Under the pieces are notes generated by a model that was not told the origin of the DNA, searched no databases, and saw only the letters and a list, made by a program, of their open reading frames with translations. Positions 1-7,872 of a stretch of DNA of 64,000 nucleotides are shown here, one piece after another. The position numbers and the translations under genes are program-made. Origin of the DNA: Sphingobium sp. EP60837 (GTDB lineage: Bacteria > Pseudomonadota > Alphaproteobacteria > Sphingomonadales > Sphingomonadaceae). Position 1 is the first letter of the stretch, and each line of letters starts with the position of its first letter. The stretch covers positions 550,001 through 614,000 of the forward strand of contig NZ_CP015987.1 in the NCBI RefSeq assembly GCF_001658005.1, in the 5' to 3' direction.

Positions 1-805
1 TGGACAGCACCCAGGCGAGGCACAGCTGCGCCGCGGAGCAGCCCGCTTCGTCGGCCACGGCCCGCAGCTTCTCATAAAGCGCAAGATTATGCCCAAGATG
101 CGGCGGCAGGAATCGCGGCATGTCGGCGCGCATGTCGCCCTCGCCCACGCCATCATCATTGATTCGCCCCGCGAGAAGCCCGCGGCCCAGAGGCGAAAAG
201 GCGACAAAGCCGATCCCCAACTCCTTGCACGCATCCAGCACGGCGATTTCGGGATTGCGCGTCCAGGGCGAATATTCGGTCTGTACCGCCGCAATGGGAT
301 GCACCGCATGCGCCCGCTTTATCGTCGCGGCCGACATCTCGGACAAGCCGATCGCCCGGATCTTGCCCGCCTCCACCGCGCGCGCCATCGCGCCCATCGA
401 TTCTTCGATCGGCACCTTCGCATCCAGGCGGTGCATATAATAAAGATCAATATGATCGACCTGCAGCCGCCGCAACGCATCGTCCAGCACCCGCGTGATC
501 GCTTGCGGAGAGCCGTCCAGCCCCCTCTTGCCGTCCACCTCGGCCAGCACGCATTTGCTCGCCAGCGTAAATTCATTGCGACGGTGCATCAAAGTGCGCC
601 CCAGCAATTCCTCATTGCGGCCGAATCCATAAATCGCCGCAGTGTCAAAGAAGGTCACGCCTGATTCGAGCGCATGCAAGAGCAGCCGCTCGGCCTGTGC
701 TGTATCAGGCCGCGGCAGATAGCCATGGCTAAGGTTCATGCACCCCAGCCCGATGGCGGAAACGGTGAGCGGGCCGATCTGGCGCACGGGCAGTGGACAC
801 GGCAT
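1..805 (-). CDS. Aldo/keto reductase (C-terminus beyond window)
   Basis: The minus strand is open from the ATG at 805 to the window edge, so the C-terminus is missing. The translation opens MPCPLPVRQIGPLTVSAIGL, followed by GCMNLSHGY, FFDTAAIYG (catalytic Asp and Tyr region of the family), LASK, and HIDLYYMHRLD. This is the TIM-barrel NADPH-dependent aldo/keto reductase fold, subgroup of AKR11/13-like oxidoreductases. Substrate cannot be told. It is divergently oriented from parA and probably not functionally related to it. Other starts upstream are possible, but 805 gives the usual short N-terminus. Confidence 0.9.
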   Translation of the reverse strand, partial: MPCPLPVRQIGPLTVSAIGLGCMNLSHGYLPRPDTAQAERLLLHALESGVTFFDTAAIYGFGRNEELLGRTLMHRRNEFTLASKCVLAEVDGKRGLDGSPQAITRVLDDALRRLQVDHIDLYYMHRLDAKVPIEESMGAMARAVEAGKIRAIGLSEMSAATIKRAHAVHPIAAVQTEYSPWTRNPEIAVLDACKELGIGFVAFSPLGRGLLAGRINDDGVGEGDMRADMPRFLPPHLGHNLALYEKLRAVADEAGCSAAQLCLAWVLS

Positions 806-937
806 GGCTTTTGCGAAAACCCCCGACTAAAGATAAGCAGACGCTATTTAGCCCCACCTTATTCCTTAGCTTCGCTCCCCATGCAACATCATCCTCTCGC
901 CCCTTCTGCAGGATAAGCGCATCATTAATCGGCGCTG

Positions 938-964
938 ATTGCAGAATTGAAGTATTTCTGCGAT
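938..964. promoter_or_regulatory. Inverted repeat upstream of parA, candidate operator
   Basis: GCAGAA (941-946) and TTCTGC (956-961) are exact inverted arms separated by 9 bases, and the symmetry extends outward imperfectly (ATT against GAT). A further TTCTGC lies at 904-909. It sits 45 bases before the parA start. ParA proteins with an N-terminal HTH commonly repress their own operon from such a site; that role here is inference. Confidence 0.45.
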
Positions 965-1006
965 AGCATTGCGAATTGAGCTTCAACTTCCTGTTTAGGG
1001 GCGGAA

Positions 1007-2203
1007 ATGAACGCAGTTGTGGACCAGATCGGCGACCTGGCCGAAGCCGGCGAAAAGATGGTCGAAAGGCTGCGGCGCAAGGCTTTTCTGCCCGACAGCC
1101 GCAAGGAACTCAATGTCCGCTTCGGCATAGCGGAGGCGGCGCAACTGCTCGGCTGTTCCACGAATCGGATTCGCATGGCGGAGGAGGATGGCCGCCTCCC
1201 CCCTGCCCCGCCGACGGAAAATGGTCGCCGTCCCGGCTATAATGTCGAAGAGCTGCTGAACATGCGGCAAGTATTGGGCGCTTCGCCCGAACGCGCCCCG
1301 CTGGACATTCCCGCGATCATTGCCGTGCAGAATTTCAAGGGTGGCGTCGGCAAATCAACGGTCACCACCCATCTCGCCCATTATTTCGCAGTGCAGGGCT
1401 ATCGTGTGCTAGTCGTCGATTGCGACAGCCAGGCGACCACCACGACGCTGTTCGGCTTCAACCCGCACTTCAACATTCAGCGGGAAGAGACGCTTTATCC
1501 CTATCTGTCCATCGATCCGACGCAGGTCGATCTTCTCTATGCGGTCAAGCACACCGCTTGGCCCAATGTCGATCTGATCCCTTCGAACCTTGAACTGTTC
1601 GACGTCGAATATGAGCTGGCGGCGGCGGGCAGCGATGGCGGCTCCGTCCTTGCCGCGCGCTTCCGTAAGCTGAAGCAGGGACTCATGGACTTGGCCCGCC
1701 ATTATGACGTCGTCCTGCTCGATCCGCCGCCAGCGCTCGGCACCATCAGCCTCGCGGTTATGCAGGCGGCCAACGCGCTATTGGTGCCGCTGGCCGCGAC
1801 CACGCCTGACTTTTGTTCGACCGTCCAGTTCCTCTCGATGATGGACCAGGTGATCAATCAGCTGCAGACGGCGGGGATTGAGGTCGATTATCAATTCGTC
1901 CGCCTGCTCTGCTCGAAATTCGACAGCAATGATCCCAGCCATTCGATGGTCCGCGCAATCATGGAGCAGAGCTTTGGCCCTGCCCTCCTCCCCATCCCGA
2001 TCCTCGACAGCGCGGAAATCAGCCACGCGGCGCTGCGCATGATGACGGTCTATGAACTGGAACGGCCGATCGGCACGCCCCGCACGCACAAGCGTTGCCG
2101 CGCCAATCTCGACGAAGCCATGGGCCAGATTGAGGCGCTTGTCCGCCAGGGCTGGGGCCGCGTCGCCCCCGCCCGGGAAGAGGATATCGTCAATGCGGCC
2201 TGA
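1007..2203 (+). CDS. parA: ParA-type plasmid partition ATPase with N-terminal HTH
   Basis: This 398-aa protein is a Walker-type ParA ATPase that drives plasmid or chromid segregation with the ParB encoded just downstream. Residues about 40-90 form a MerR-like helix-turn-helix (AAQLLGCSTNRIRMAEEDG), as in large type Ia ParA proteins that autoregulate. The deviant Walker A motif KGGVGKST is at 111-118, followed by LVVDCDSQAT near 135-144 and VVLLDPPPALG near 235. The length matches type Ia ParA. The start has a GGGGCGG ribosome site just upstream. An inverted repeat precedes the gene and a tandem repeat follows it, both candidates for partition or autoregulation sites. Confidence 0.95.
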   Translation: MNAVVDQIGDLAEAGEKMVERLRRKAFLPDSRKELNVRFGIAEAAQLLGCSTNRIRMAEEDGRLPPAPPTENGRRPGYNVEELLNMRQVLGASPERAPLDIPAIIAVQNFKGGVGKSTVTTHLAHYFAVQGYRVLVVDCDSQATTTTLFGFNPHFNIQREETLYPYLSIDPTQVDLLYAVKHTAWPNVDLIPSNLELFDVEYELAAAGSDGGSVLAARFRKLKQGLMDLARHYDVVLLDPPPALGTISLAVMQAANALLVPLAATTPDFCSTVQFLSMMDQVINQLQTAGIEVDYQFVRLLCSKFDSNDPSHSMVRAIMEQSFGPALLPIPILDSAEISHAALRMMTVYELERPIGTPRTHKRCRANLDEAMGQIEALVRQGWGRVAPAREEDIVNAA

Positions 2204-2247
2204 GCCTTTCGTGACGGGGAGACCAAAATCGCCTCTGTCTTACATGG

Positions 2248-2269
2248 ATATGTTCCCCATATGTTCCCC
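2248..2269. repeat. Tandem 11-bp repeat between parA and parB
   Basis: ATATGTTCCCC occurs twice with no gap (2248-2258 and 2259-2269), a period of one DNA turn, in the 86-base parA-parB gap. Each copy contains GTTCCCC, close to one arm of the parS-like palindrome at 3468 (GTTTCCCC). It may be an accessory ParB or ParA contact, or a regulator of parB. Confidence 0.5.
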
Positions 2270-2289
2270 GCGAACTGGAGGACAGGCTC

Positions 2290-3387
2290 ATGGCGCGTAA
2301 GCAATCGGATTATCTGGCGGCGCTGCTGGCCGACGAGGCGGAAGGCGCTGCCACCGCCCCCGTGGTGGAAAGCCCGCCTGCGGTGGAGGACGAGCCAGCC
2401 CCCTCCCCTGCCCCTGTTGCTCCGCCGCGTGCCGATCGAGCGCGCGGCGCGACGCTGCTGGGCCGTGAAACCGCGCTCGCCCGCTTGGCGTCGGGCGAAG
2501 TACGGCAAGTGACGCAATTGCTGCTCGATCCGGGAAAGGTCCGCATCTGGCGCGGCAATGCGCGGCTTTACCAGCATCTTACCGAGGAAAATTGCCGCGA
2601 ATTGATCGACTCGATCATCGCCGAAGGGGGGCAGAAAGTCCCCGCCGTCGTGCGCCGCGTCGAAGGCGATCCCGATCATGATTATGAGGTGATCGCAGGC
2701 ACGCGCCGCCATTTCTCGATCAGCTGGCTGCGCGCGCACAGCTATCCTGAAATGATGTTCGTGGCGCAGGTCGCGCAATTGGATGACGAGGCGGCTTTCC
2801 GCCTCGCCGACCTGGAAAATCGCGCGCGCAAGGACGTCACCGATCTCGAGAGGGCGCGCAACTATGCCGAAGCGCTCGGCGCTCATTATGGCAGCCACCT
2901 CACGCGCATGGCCGAACGGCTGAAGCTCTCCAAGGGCTGGCTTAGCAAGATGATCAAGGTCGCGGGCATCCCCGACGACATCATCGACGCTTTCCCCTCG
3001 CCCGGCGACGTGCAGCTGAAGCCTGCCTATCCGCTGGCGCAGGCGCTCGACGACCACAGCGCCGCAACGGTCATTCATGCCGAAGCCGCCCAGCTAGCCA
3101 CGACACAACGGGAACGGCGTGCCGCAGGCGCGCCTCCGATCCCGGCGGCCGAGATATTGAAGCGACTGCTCGACGCCCCGCGCGCCGCCGTGTTGCAGCC
3201 GAAGGAAGAGCCGTTCACCTGGGTCACCCGCTATGGCCGCCCTGCCCTCACCGTCCAGTCGGTTAATCGCCAAGGCGTCACCATCCGCTTCCACGCGGGC
3301 TCGGGCGCTGACATGGAAACGCTCGGCCAGGCGCTGCGCGACGCACTTGACCATTTGGAGCGCCAGGGATTGGGCTTGCAGCAGTGA
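2290..3387 (+). CDS. parB: ParB/RepB-family partition protein
   Basis: A 365-aa centromere-binding protein partnering ParA. After a proline/alanine-rich acidic N-terminus (residues about 15-55, probably the ParA-contact region), the ParB/Srx-like CTPase domain shows VPAVVRR and the box II motif GTRRH at 137-141, where canonical proteins have GERR. A helix-turn-helix region follows (RMAERLKLSKGWLSKMIKVA, about 206-225). The C-terminal part, about 300-365, may dimerise. Start ATG 2290 has GGAGGACAGG upstream. It lies 86 bases after parA and is probably cotranscribed with it. The two perfect palindromes immediately downstream are its likely binding sites. Confidence 0.93.
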   Translation: MARKQSDYLAALLADEAEGAATAPVVESPPAVEDEPAPSPAPVAPPRADRARGATLLGRETALARLASGEVRQVTQLLLDPGKVRIWRGNARLYQHLTEENCRELIDSIIAEGGQKVPAVVRRVEGDPDHDYEVIAGTRRHFSISWLRAHSYPEMMFVAQVAQLDDEAAFRLADLENRARKDVTDLERARNYAEALGAHYGSHLTRMAERLKLSKGWLSKMIKVAGIPDDIIDAFPSPGDVQLKPAYPLAQALDDHSAATVIHAEAAQLATTQRERRAAGAPPIPAAEILKRLLDAPRAAVLQPKEEPFTWVTRYGRPALTVQSVNRQGVTIRFHAGSGADMETLGQALRDALDHLERQGLGLQQ

Positions 3388-3467
3388 CGCGCTCGGGGGG
3401 GCATCGCAACATGGCCTATCTTCGCTCCCTTCGCTTACGGGAGGCGATTAAGGGAAACCGTCTCTGT

Positions 3468-3483
3468 GTTTCCCCGGGGAAAC
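3468..3483. other. parS-like centromere palindrome, copy 1
   Basis: GTTTCCCCGGGGAAAC is a perfect 16-bp palindrome. It keeps the GTTTC/GAAAC outer arms of the common parS site but has a CCCGGG-type core instead of ACGT. It lies 80 bases after parB and is repeated 56 bases later. Confidence 0.75.
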
Positions 3484-3523
3484 AGCTCGGGGGCAGCACG
3501 CCTCCCCTCCCCTTTTCCACCTC

Positions 3524-3539
3524 GTTTCCCCGGGGAAAC
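3524..3539. other. parS-like centromere palindrome, copy 2
   Basis: A second exact copy of GTTTCCCCGGGGAAAC, 35 bases before the repA start. Two identical palindromes in the parB-repA gap fit a plasmid centromere. ParB spreading from here could also affect repA transcription (inference). Confidence 0.75.
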
Positions 3540-3574
3540 AACGCAGGCTTTACGCCGCAGACTGTCGGCCGCCC

Positions 3575-4780
3575 ATGACCCGCACCAGCAGGACGGAGCT
3601 AAACGACCAGTTCGAACTGTTCCTTCCCTATATTGCGGACATGCCGCTGCGCGATCAGCGGGAGATGATGGAGCGGCCCTTTTTCAGCCTAGCCAAGTCG
3701 AAACGCGTCAAGCCGATCGACTACACCTCCCCGGACGGCAAGGCATGGGTCCATGTCTCGGCCAATCCTGATTATGGCATGGCTACGATCTGGGACGCCG
3801 ACATCCTTATCTATTGCGCGTCCGTCCTCGCCGACATGGCCCGCCGGGGCGCCAACGACATTCCGCGCAAGCTGCATCTCATGCCTTATGATCTGCTGCG
3901 CGCCATTCATCGTCCGACCACCGGCCGCGCCTATGAGTTGCTGGGCCAGTCGCTCGACCGACTCGTCTCCACCACGATCAAAACCAACATACGCGCTGAA
4001 AACCGCCGCGAAGCGACCTTCAGCTGGCTCGATGGCTGGACCCAGTTAGTTGACGAGCGCACCGAACGGTCGCGCGGCATGACCATCGAACTGAGCAACT
4101 GGTTCTATGAAGGCGTGCTGATGCAAGGCGGCGTCTTATCCATCGATCGCGCCTATTTCGACCTAACCGGGGGGCGCGAACGCTGGCTCTACAAGGTCGC
4201 GCGCAAACATGCCGGCGGGGCAGGGGAGGGGGGGTTCGCCATCTCCATGCCCACCCTGTTCGAGAAATCCGGTGCGGAAGGCGCCTATCGCCGCTTCAAG
4301 TTCGAGATCGCCAAGATCGCCGAGCGGGATCCGTTGCCCGGCTACACGCTCGAGCTTGAACAGCTGGACGGCAAGCGCGAACCGTCGGTCCGTATGCGCC
4401 GCCGCCCGGCGGAACCGCAGTCCGGCGCTGCACGATCAATGGCTCCGGCGCGCAGCACTCCCGTTCATCCGACAAAGTCCGACGGCGCGGCGACTCTGAC
4501 TCTCGACGCTCCGACCGGAGAGGCCGAACCCCTGTTTGACGCGCGCGATGTCATCCGCCGTACGCTGACCGGCCTCTCTACCAAGGCCAGCGCAGGCGAA
4601 CTGACCGACGCGACGCTTGCTACGCTTCGCGCCGAGTGTCCCGGTTGGGACTATCAATCGCTCCATCAGGATTTCCGCAACTGGCTGGATGCCGATCCCA
4701 CGCGCACGCCGGTCAATTATCAAAAAGCCTTTATCGGCTTCGTGCGCCGCTTCCACGAAAAGAACCGTCACCGGCTCTGA
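3575..4780 (+). CDS. repA: Replication initiator protein A (RepA/RPA family)
   Basis: This 401-aa protein resembles the replication initiator protein A family of alphaproteobacterial plasmids. The conserved N-terminal block is visible: FELFLPYIADMPLRDQREMM, MERPFFSLAK, then WVHVSANPDYGMATIWDADI and LHLMPYDLLRAIHRPTTGR. The middle (about 90-270) should hold the winged-helix DNA-binding units. A variable Pro/Ala-rich linker at about 275-320 precedes a C-terminal helical domain. It is expected to bind the iterons at 4846-5106 directly downstream and start replication. Gene order parA-parB-parS-repA-iterons is a complete basic replicon. Confidence 0.9.
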   Translation: MTRTSRTELNDQFELFLPYIADMPLRDQREMMERPFFSLAKSKRVKPIDYTSPDGKAWVHVSANPDYGMATIWDADILIYCASVLADMARRGANDIPRKLHLMPYDLLRAIHRPTTGRAYELLGQSLDRLVSTTIKTNIRAENRREATFSWLDGWTQLVDERTERSRGMTIELSNWFYEGVLMQGGVLSIDRAYFDLTGGRERWLYKVARKHAGGAGEGGFAISMPTLFEKSGAEGAYRRFKFEIAKIAERDPLPGYTLELEQLDGKREPSVRMRRRPAEPQSGAARSMAPARSTPVHPTKSDGAATLTLDAPTGEAEPLFDARDVIRRTLTGLSTKASAGELTDATLATLRAECPGWDYQSLHQDFRNWLDADPTRTPVNYQKAFIGFVRRFHEKNRHRL

Positions 4781-4845
4781 TCTGCCGTCCCTTGGACTAC
4801 ATCCCATCTCAAATGTTGCCCCTAAGCGGCATCTGCACCCTCACT

Positions 4846-5106
4846 GTTCCCGAAGTGTCGGTTCACCCCTCTTGATGCTCACGGTGGGGAAGGGTGGCAG
4901 AGCCGCGCGCCAATCTAGTCCACAGCTTTTGAACGACATTCCAAGGTCGATCGATGGAACTGATTCAACCATCGCCGCGCCACCCACCTCAATTGGCAAG
5001 CTTCGACATTCCGGGAACACGCTACGCACCTTCGGGAACGCTCTCCCGACATTTCAGGAACGGTACACCCGACACTCCGGGAACGGAAATACGATCCTTT
5101 AGGAAC
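4846..5106. other. Iteron cluster, probable replication origin (oriV)
   Basis: Five direct 14-bp repeats start at 5005, 5026, 5048, 5071 and 5093 (spacing 21, 22, 23, 22). Best copies are GACATTCCGGGAAC and GACACTCCGGGAAC; the others are GCACCTTCGGGAAC, GACATTTCAGGAAC and GATCCTTTAGGAAC. A sixth copy lies inverted at 4846-4859 (GTTCCCGAAGTGTC). Two-turn spacing places all direct copies on the same helix face, as in plasmid iterons bound by a Rep protein. A weak DnaA-box-like TAGTCCACA lies near 4915. The array follows repA directly. Confidence 0.8.
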
Positions 5107-5162
5107 AGGGCAGTCTTCCCGACTCGCGCATTCCCGCGCTTTTCTCGGTGATTCCGGCCGCG

Positions 5163-5199
5163 TAACTCTCTAACTTTCTTAGAAACTTTATAACTAAGG
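5163..5199. other. A+T-rich stretch beside the iterons
   Basis: After the last iteron comes a stretch unusually rich in A and T for this GC-rich window (AACTCTCTAACTTTCTTAG, then AAACTTTATAACTAAG). It is a plausible DNA-unwinding element of the origin. The rest of the 4781-5260 gap has no gene I can support. Confidence 0.5.
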
Positions 5200-5260
5200 G
5201 GGAGAGCCATCTTTTTTGGAAGAGGAGATAAGGCATTGTTTCAAACGGCCTGCCCGCCAC

Positions 5261-6208
5261 TCATGTTCCGCGCGGCGACAGTCCTTCTGCCAGTTGCTCC
5301 ACCTGCAGGACCAACTTCGTAGCCCCCTGGTGTGAAATGCCAAGCAGCCGGGCAACTGCCGTCTTGCTGAGGCCCGGATAAGCCAAGCTCAGCCGCATCA
5401 GGAGCGGCGCTTTGCTTCTCTTCGTGACCTGTAATTCCGATGGCAGTTTCTTCAACCGCGTCTCAAGCCGATCCAGTTCCGCCAAGCCCGCTTGCGCCTG
5501 CCGCCCGATCATCGCTGCCAATTGCCCTGTCAGCGTCTCCACATCCGCGCCTGGGAAGCGCGGCAGTTCGACAAAGGAGGGAAATCGCCGCAGCGCCAGC
5601 CCCGCCGCCTCGAGCGCCGCCGGCACATGCGCCGCCACCACCCATCCCAGATCCGACCGGCGGGGATCAAGGCGTAGTTGCCGCCCGTCAGCCGTCGTCA
5701 GCAGCTGCCCGCCACTCACCGGGGCCGCCAAACTGCTCCTGGCAGCGATGAGGCGCTCCGCAACGCTCTCCAGCCCCGTAATAGGGTAGGGGGCCTCCAC
5801 CAGCGCCTGAACCGCCCTCCAGGCCGGGCCAAAGCGCACCAGATCGTCCGGCGCCCATAATTCTGCCTCCTTCCGATCGTCCAACAGCAGGCGGGATATG
5901 TTCAGCGTTGCGCGCGCGATCGGATCCCGCTGGCTTTCCGTCGCAGACAGTGCGAAGTGGACGAGCGCCGCGATCGACAGCGGGTCGTTCAATCCCTCGC
6001 TATGCCGGGGCGGCAGCGTCCGTCCGCAAATCCAATCCTGTAGCTCCTTAACCCCGATCGGCACGGACGCGACAGTCGCCAACATGGCCGCCCCTTTCAG
6101 CCGCGCTCTTGCCAGCCAAATGTCCGCGGCTGCACTGTTGGCTAGCCGCCCATCAAGCCTCCCGAGCAATAGCAAAGCCTGTTCGGACGATGAGGAAAAA
6201 CCCAGCAT
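5261..6208 (-). CDS. HTH protein, DUF1612-like plasmid family
   Basis: A 315-aa protein whose C-terminus carries a clear helix-turn-helix (GLSKTAVARLLGISHQGATK, about residues 278-297). The N-terminal two thirds resembles the DUF1612/HTH_13 proteins often carried on rhizobial and sphingomonad plasmids, which have blocks like LQDWICGRTLPPRHSEGLND. No enzymatic motif is visible. It faces repA across the origin. Function is unknown; a regulator of replicon genes is possible. The family name is from recall of conserved blocks and should be checked by profile search. Confidence 0.75.
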   Translation of the reverse strand: MLGFSSSSEQALLLLGRLDGRLANSAAADIWLARARLKGAAMLATVASVPIGVKELQDWICGRTLPPRHSEGLNDPLSIAALVHFALSATESQRDPIARATLNISRLLLDDRKEAELWAPDDLVRFGPAWRAVQALVEAPYPITGLESVAERLIAARSSLAAPVSGGQLLTTADGRQLRLDPRRSDLGWVVAAHVPAALEAAGLALRRFPSFVELPRFPGADVETLTGQLAAMIGRQAQAGLAELDRLETRLKKLPSELQVTKRSKAPLLMRLSLAYPGLSKTAVARLLGISHQGATKLVLQVEQLAEGLSPRGT

Positions 6209-6661
6209 TTCCCTGCCTTAGCGGCATATGGCGTCCAACTAAAGAGATAGGTTGGTTGGATCGTCTTTTTCTGGTCCCTCGGGCTGTCGCTCGGACCAAA
6301 GCGCCCGCGTCCGAGACAAAAGAGGAGAAGAAGACGGCCGCGGGCCCACAATGCTTTGAAAGTTAACCATAAAATTCATTATTTTCGTTAGACCGCAGAA
6401 CCAATGGGCGACTTTGGAGTTGTGCAGATGGATCGATCTCGAAAAAGGCAAACCGATGGTGACATCGGGACGCAAAGTCTCCGGCCTTGGTTGCAAGGTA
6501 GCGGGGCTACCGAAGGAGCCGAGGTTCAGGTGATTTGTGCAGTGCCCGTCGCCATTCATGAATAGATAACGCGCCGCGTCCTGCACGCCTTCTGATTGTT
6601 CGCTCCCGTTCGCGTGGCCGCCGTCTGCCCGCAGAACTGCCGGTTCAGAAGGAGAAGGCTG
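6209..6661. other. Intergenic region without a supported gene
   Basis: About 450 bases separate two divergent genes. Open frames here have no convincing start or recognisable protein. The stretch 6358-6392 is A+T-rich and could hold promoters. The only clear signal is the ribosome site AGAAGGAGAAGG just before the ATG at 6662. Confidence 0.5.
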
Positions 6662-7807
6662 ATGCTAGAGGGACATTCCTATGATCGAACATCGCGCCGT
6701 GGCGCGTTCCTGACCCTTACCGCCTGTTCCGCCGCCATGCTGCTGCTCAGCGCCTGCGAAAGTACGGGCGGCACCCGCTTCAGCAGCGTCGGCGCGGGCA
6801 CGCCCGGCTCGGGCGCGGGCGGAAGTGCTGGCGGCGGCGGAACGGGCAGCAGCGGGGGCGGCTCCGGCACCGATGGCGGCGCTGACACCGGCACCGGAGG
6901 CGCGGGAACAGGTGGCGGAACCGGAACCGGTGGAGCCGGCTCCGGGGGAAGCGGATCCGGGTCAGGTTCCACCGGCTCGGGCGGCACGCTCGGCGCCGCA
7001 CTTCAGCAGGTGTCCCCGGTCTTGGTGACCGCAGGCAATGCCGTGCTCGGCGTTTCGGACGGGCAGGGCAGCGTAACCACGCCCATCGCGACGGCCGTCC
7101 CGCTGCTTCAGCCGGTGACTGGCACCATCACGCGCGTTCTGGACGACACAGGAACGGTGCTGGTCGATGCAGGCCAGGGCCGCACTCTCCTGCTGCAGGG
7201 CGCGCAGGGCGTGGTCGGCGATCTCGTCAGCATCGATGTCGGCGGCCAGACGGTGATCCAGGGTCTCGACGGCACCCCCGGCGCGATCGGCGCGGGCGTG
7301 CTCGGGAGCACGCAGCCTGTAGGCACCGTGGCGAGCGTCAGCGCCCTTAACGCGGGCAATACCGTGCTGGCGTCCGTCAACGGTATCGCCGATGTGCAGG
7401 TCACCAACGTCAGCGCGCCGACAGGCGGCATCGCGACGAACCTGCTCGACGTAGCCCTGGGCGGCAATCAACTGATCGGAACGGGCAGCCCCGCCGCCAT
7501 CCAGGCCAATGTCCTGCCAGGCGGATTGCCCACCACCGGCGCAGGCGGCACGGGCGGTCTGCTCGCGCCGGTTGAATCGGTGGTCAACGGGGTAACCTCC
7601 ACCACCTCCGGCCTTACCTCGAGCGCTCAGCAGGTGGGGGGCGAAGCGCTCGCGCCGATTGGCGTAGCAGCGGGCGCAACGGCAGGCGGAACCAGCGCCG
7701 GAGCAGGCGCGACAGCCTCGCCCGGCGGCGTCCTCACGCCAGTGACGGGAACCGTGTCGGGCACCCTCAACAGCCTGACCGGCGGTCTCGGCCTCACCAA
7801 TCCCTGA
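6662..7807 (+). CDS. Glycine-rich secreted lipoprotein
   Basis: The ATG at 6662 follows AAGGAGAAGG, so this start is preferred over the upstream frame from 6596. The 381-aa product has a lipoprotein signal ending in the lipobox LSAC (Cys32). Residues about 38-118 are almost entirely Gly with Ser, Thr, Ala and Asp. Two similar blocks follow, about 120-210 and 215-290, with VTGTITRVLDDTGTVLVDAG and related text. Similar proteins are often labelled collagen-like or hypothetical. The next gene is an FhaC/ShlB-type transporter 65 bases away, so this may be its substrate or partner (inference). Confidence 0.8.
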   Translation: MLEGHSYDRTSRRGAFLTLTACSAAMLLLSACESTGGTRFSSVGAGTPGSGAGGSAGGGGTGSSGGGSGTDGGADTGTGGAGTGGGTGTGGAGSGGSGSGSGSTGSGGTLGAALQQVSPVLVTAGNAVLGVSDGQGSVTTPIATAVPLLQPVTGTITRVLDDTGTVLVDAGQGRTLLLQGAQGVVGDLVSIDVGGQTVIQGLDGTPGAIGAGVLGSTQPVGTVASVSALNAGNTVLASVNGIADVQVTNVSAPTGGIATNLLDVALGGNQLIGTGSPAAIQANVLPGGLPTTGAGGTGGLLAPVESVVNGVTSTTSGLTSSAQQVGGEALAPIGVAAGATAGGTSAGAGATASPGGVLTPVTGTVSGTLNSLTGGLGLTNP

Positions 7808-7815
7808 TCGATGAT

Positions 7816-7841
7816 CCGGAGGCGCTCCCACGCGCCTCCGG
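7816..7841 (+). terminator. Hairpin between lipoprotein and transporter genes
   Basis: CCGGAGGCG (7816-7824) and CGCCTCCGG (7833-7841) form a perfect 9-bp stem with an 8-base loop, followed by a pyrimidine-rich tract. It begins 8 bases after the upstream stop codon. It may partly terminate or stabilise the upstream message and so set the ratio of the two products. Confidence 0.5.
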
Positions 7842-7872
7842 CTCCCCCTTTCTTCTCCCCAGGACATCGCTG

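Noticed and set aside
1..6208. Conjugation or mobilisation genes near the origin
   Set aside because: No relaxase, coupling protein or type IV secretion gene was found in the window.
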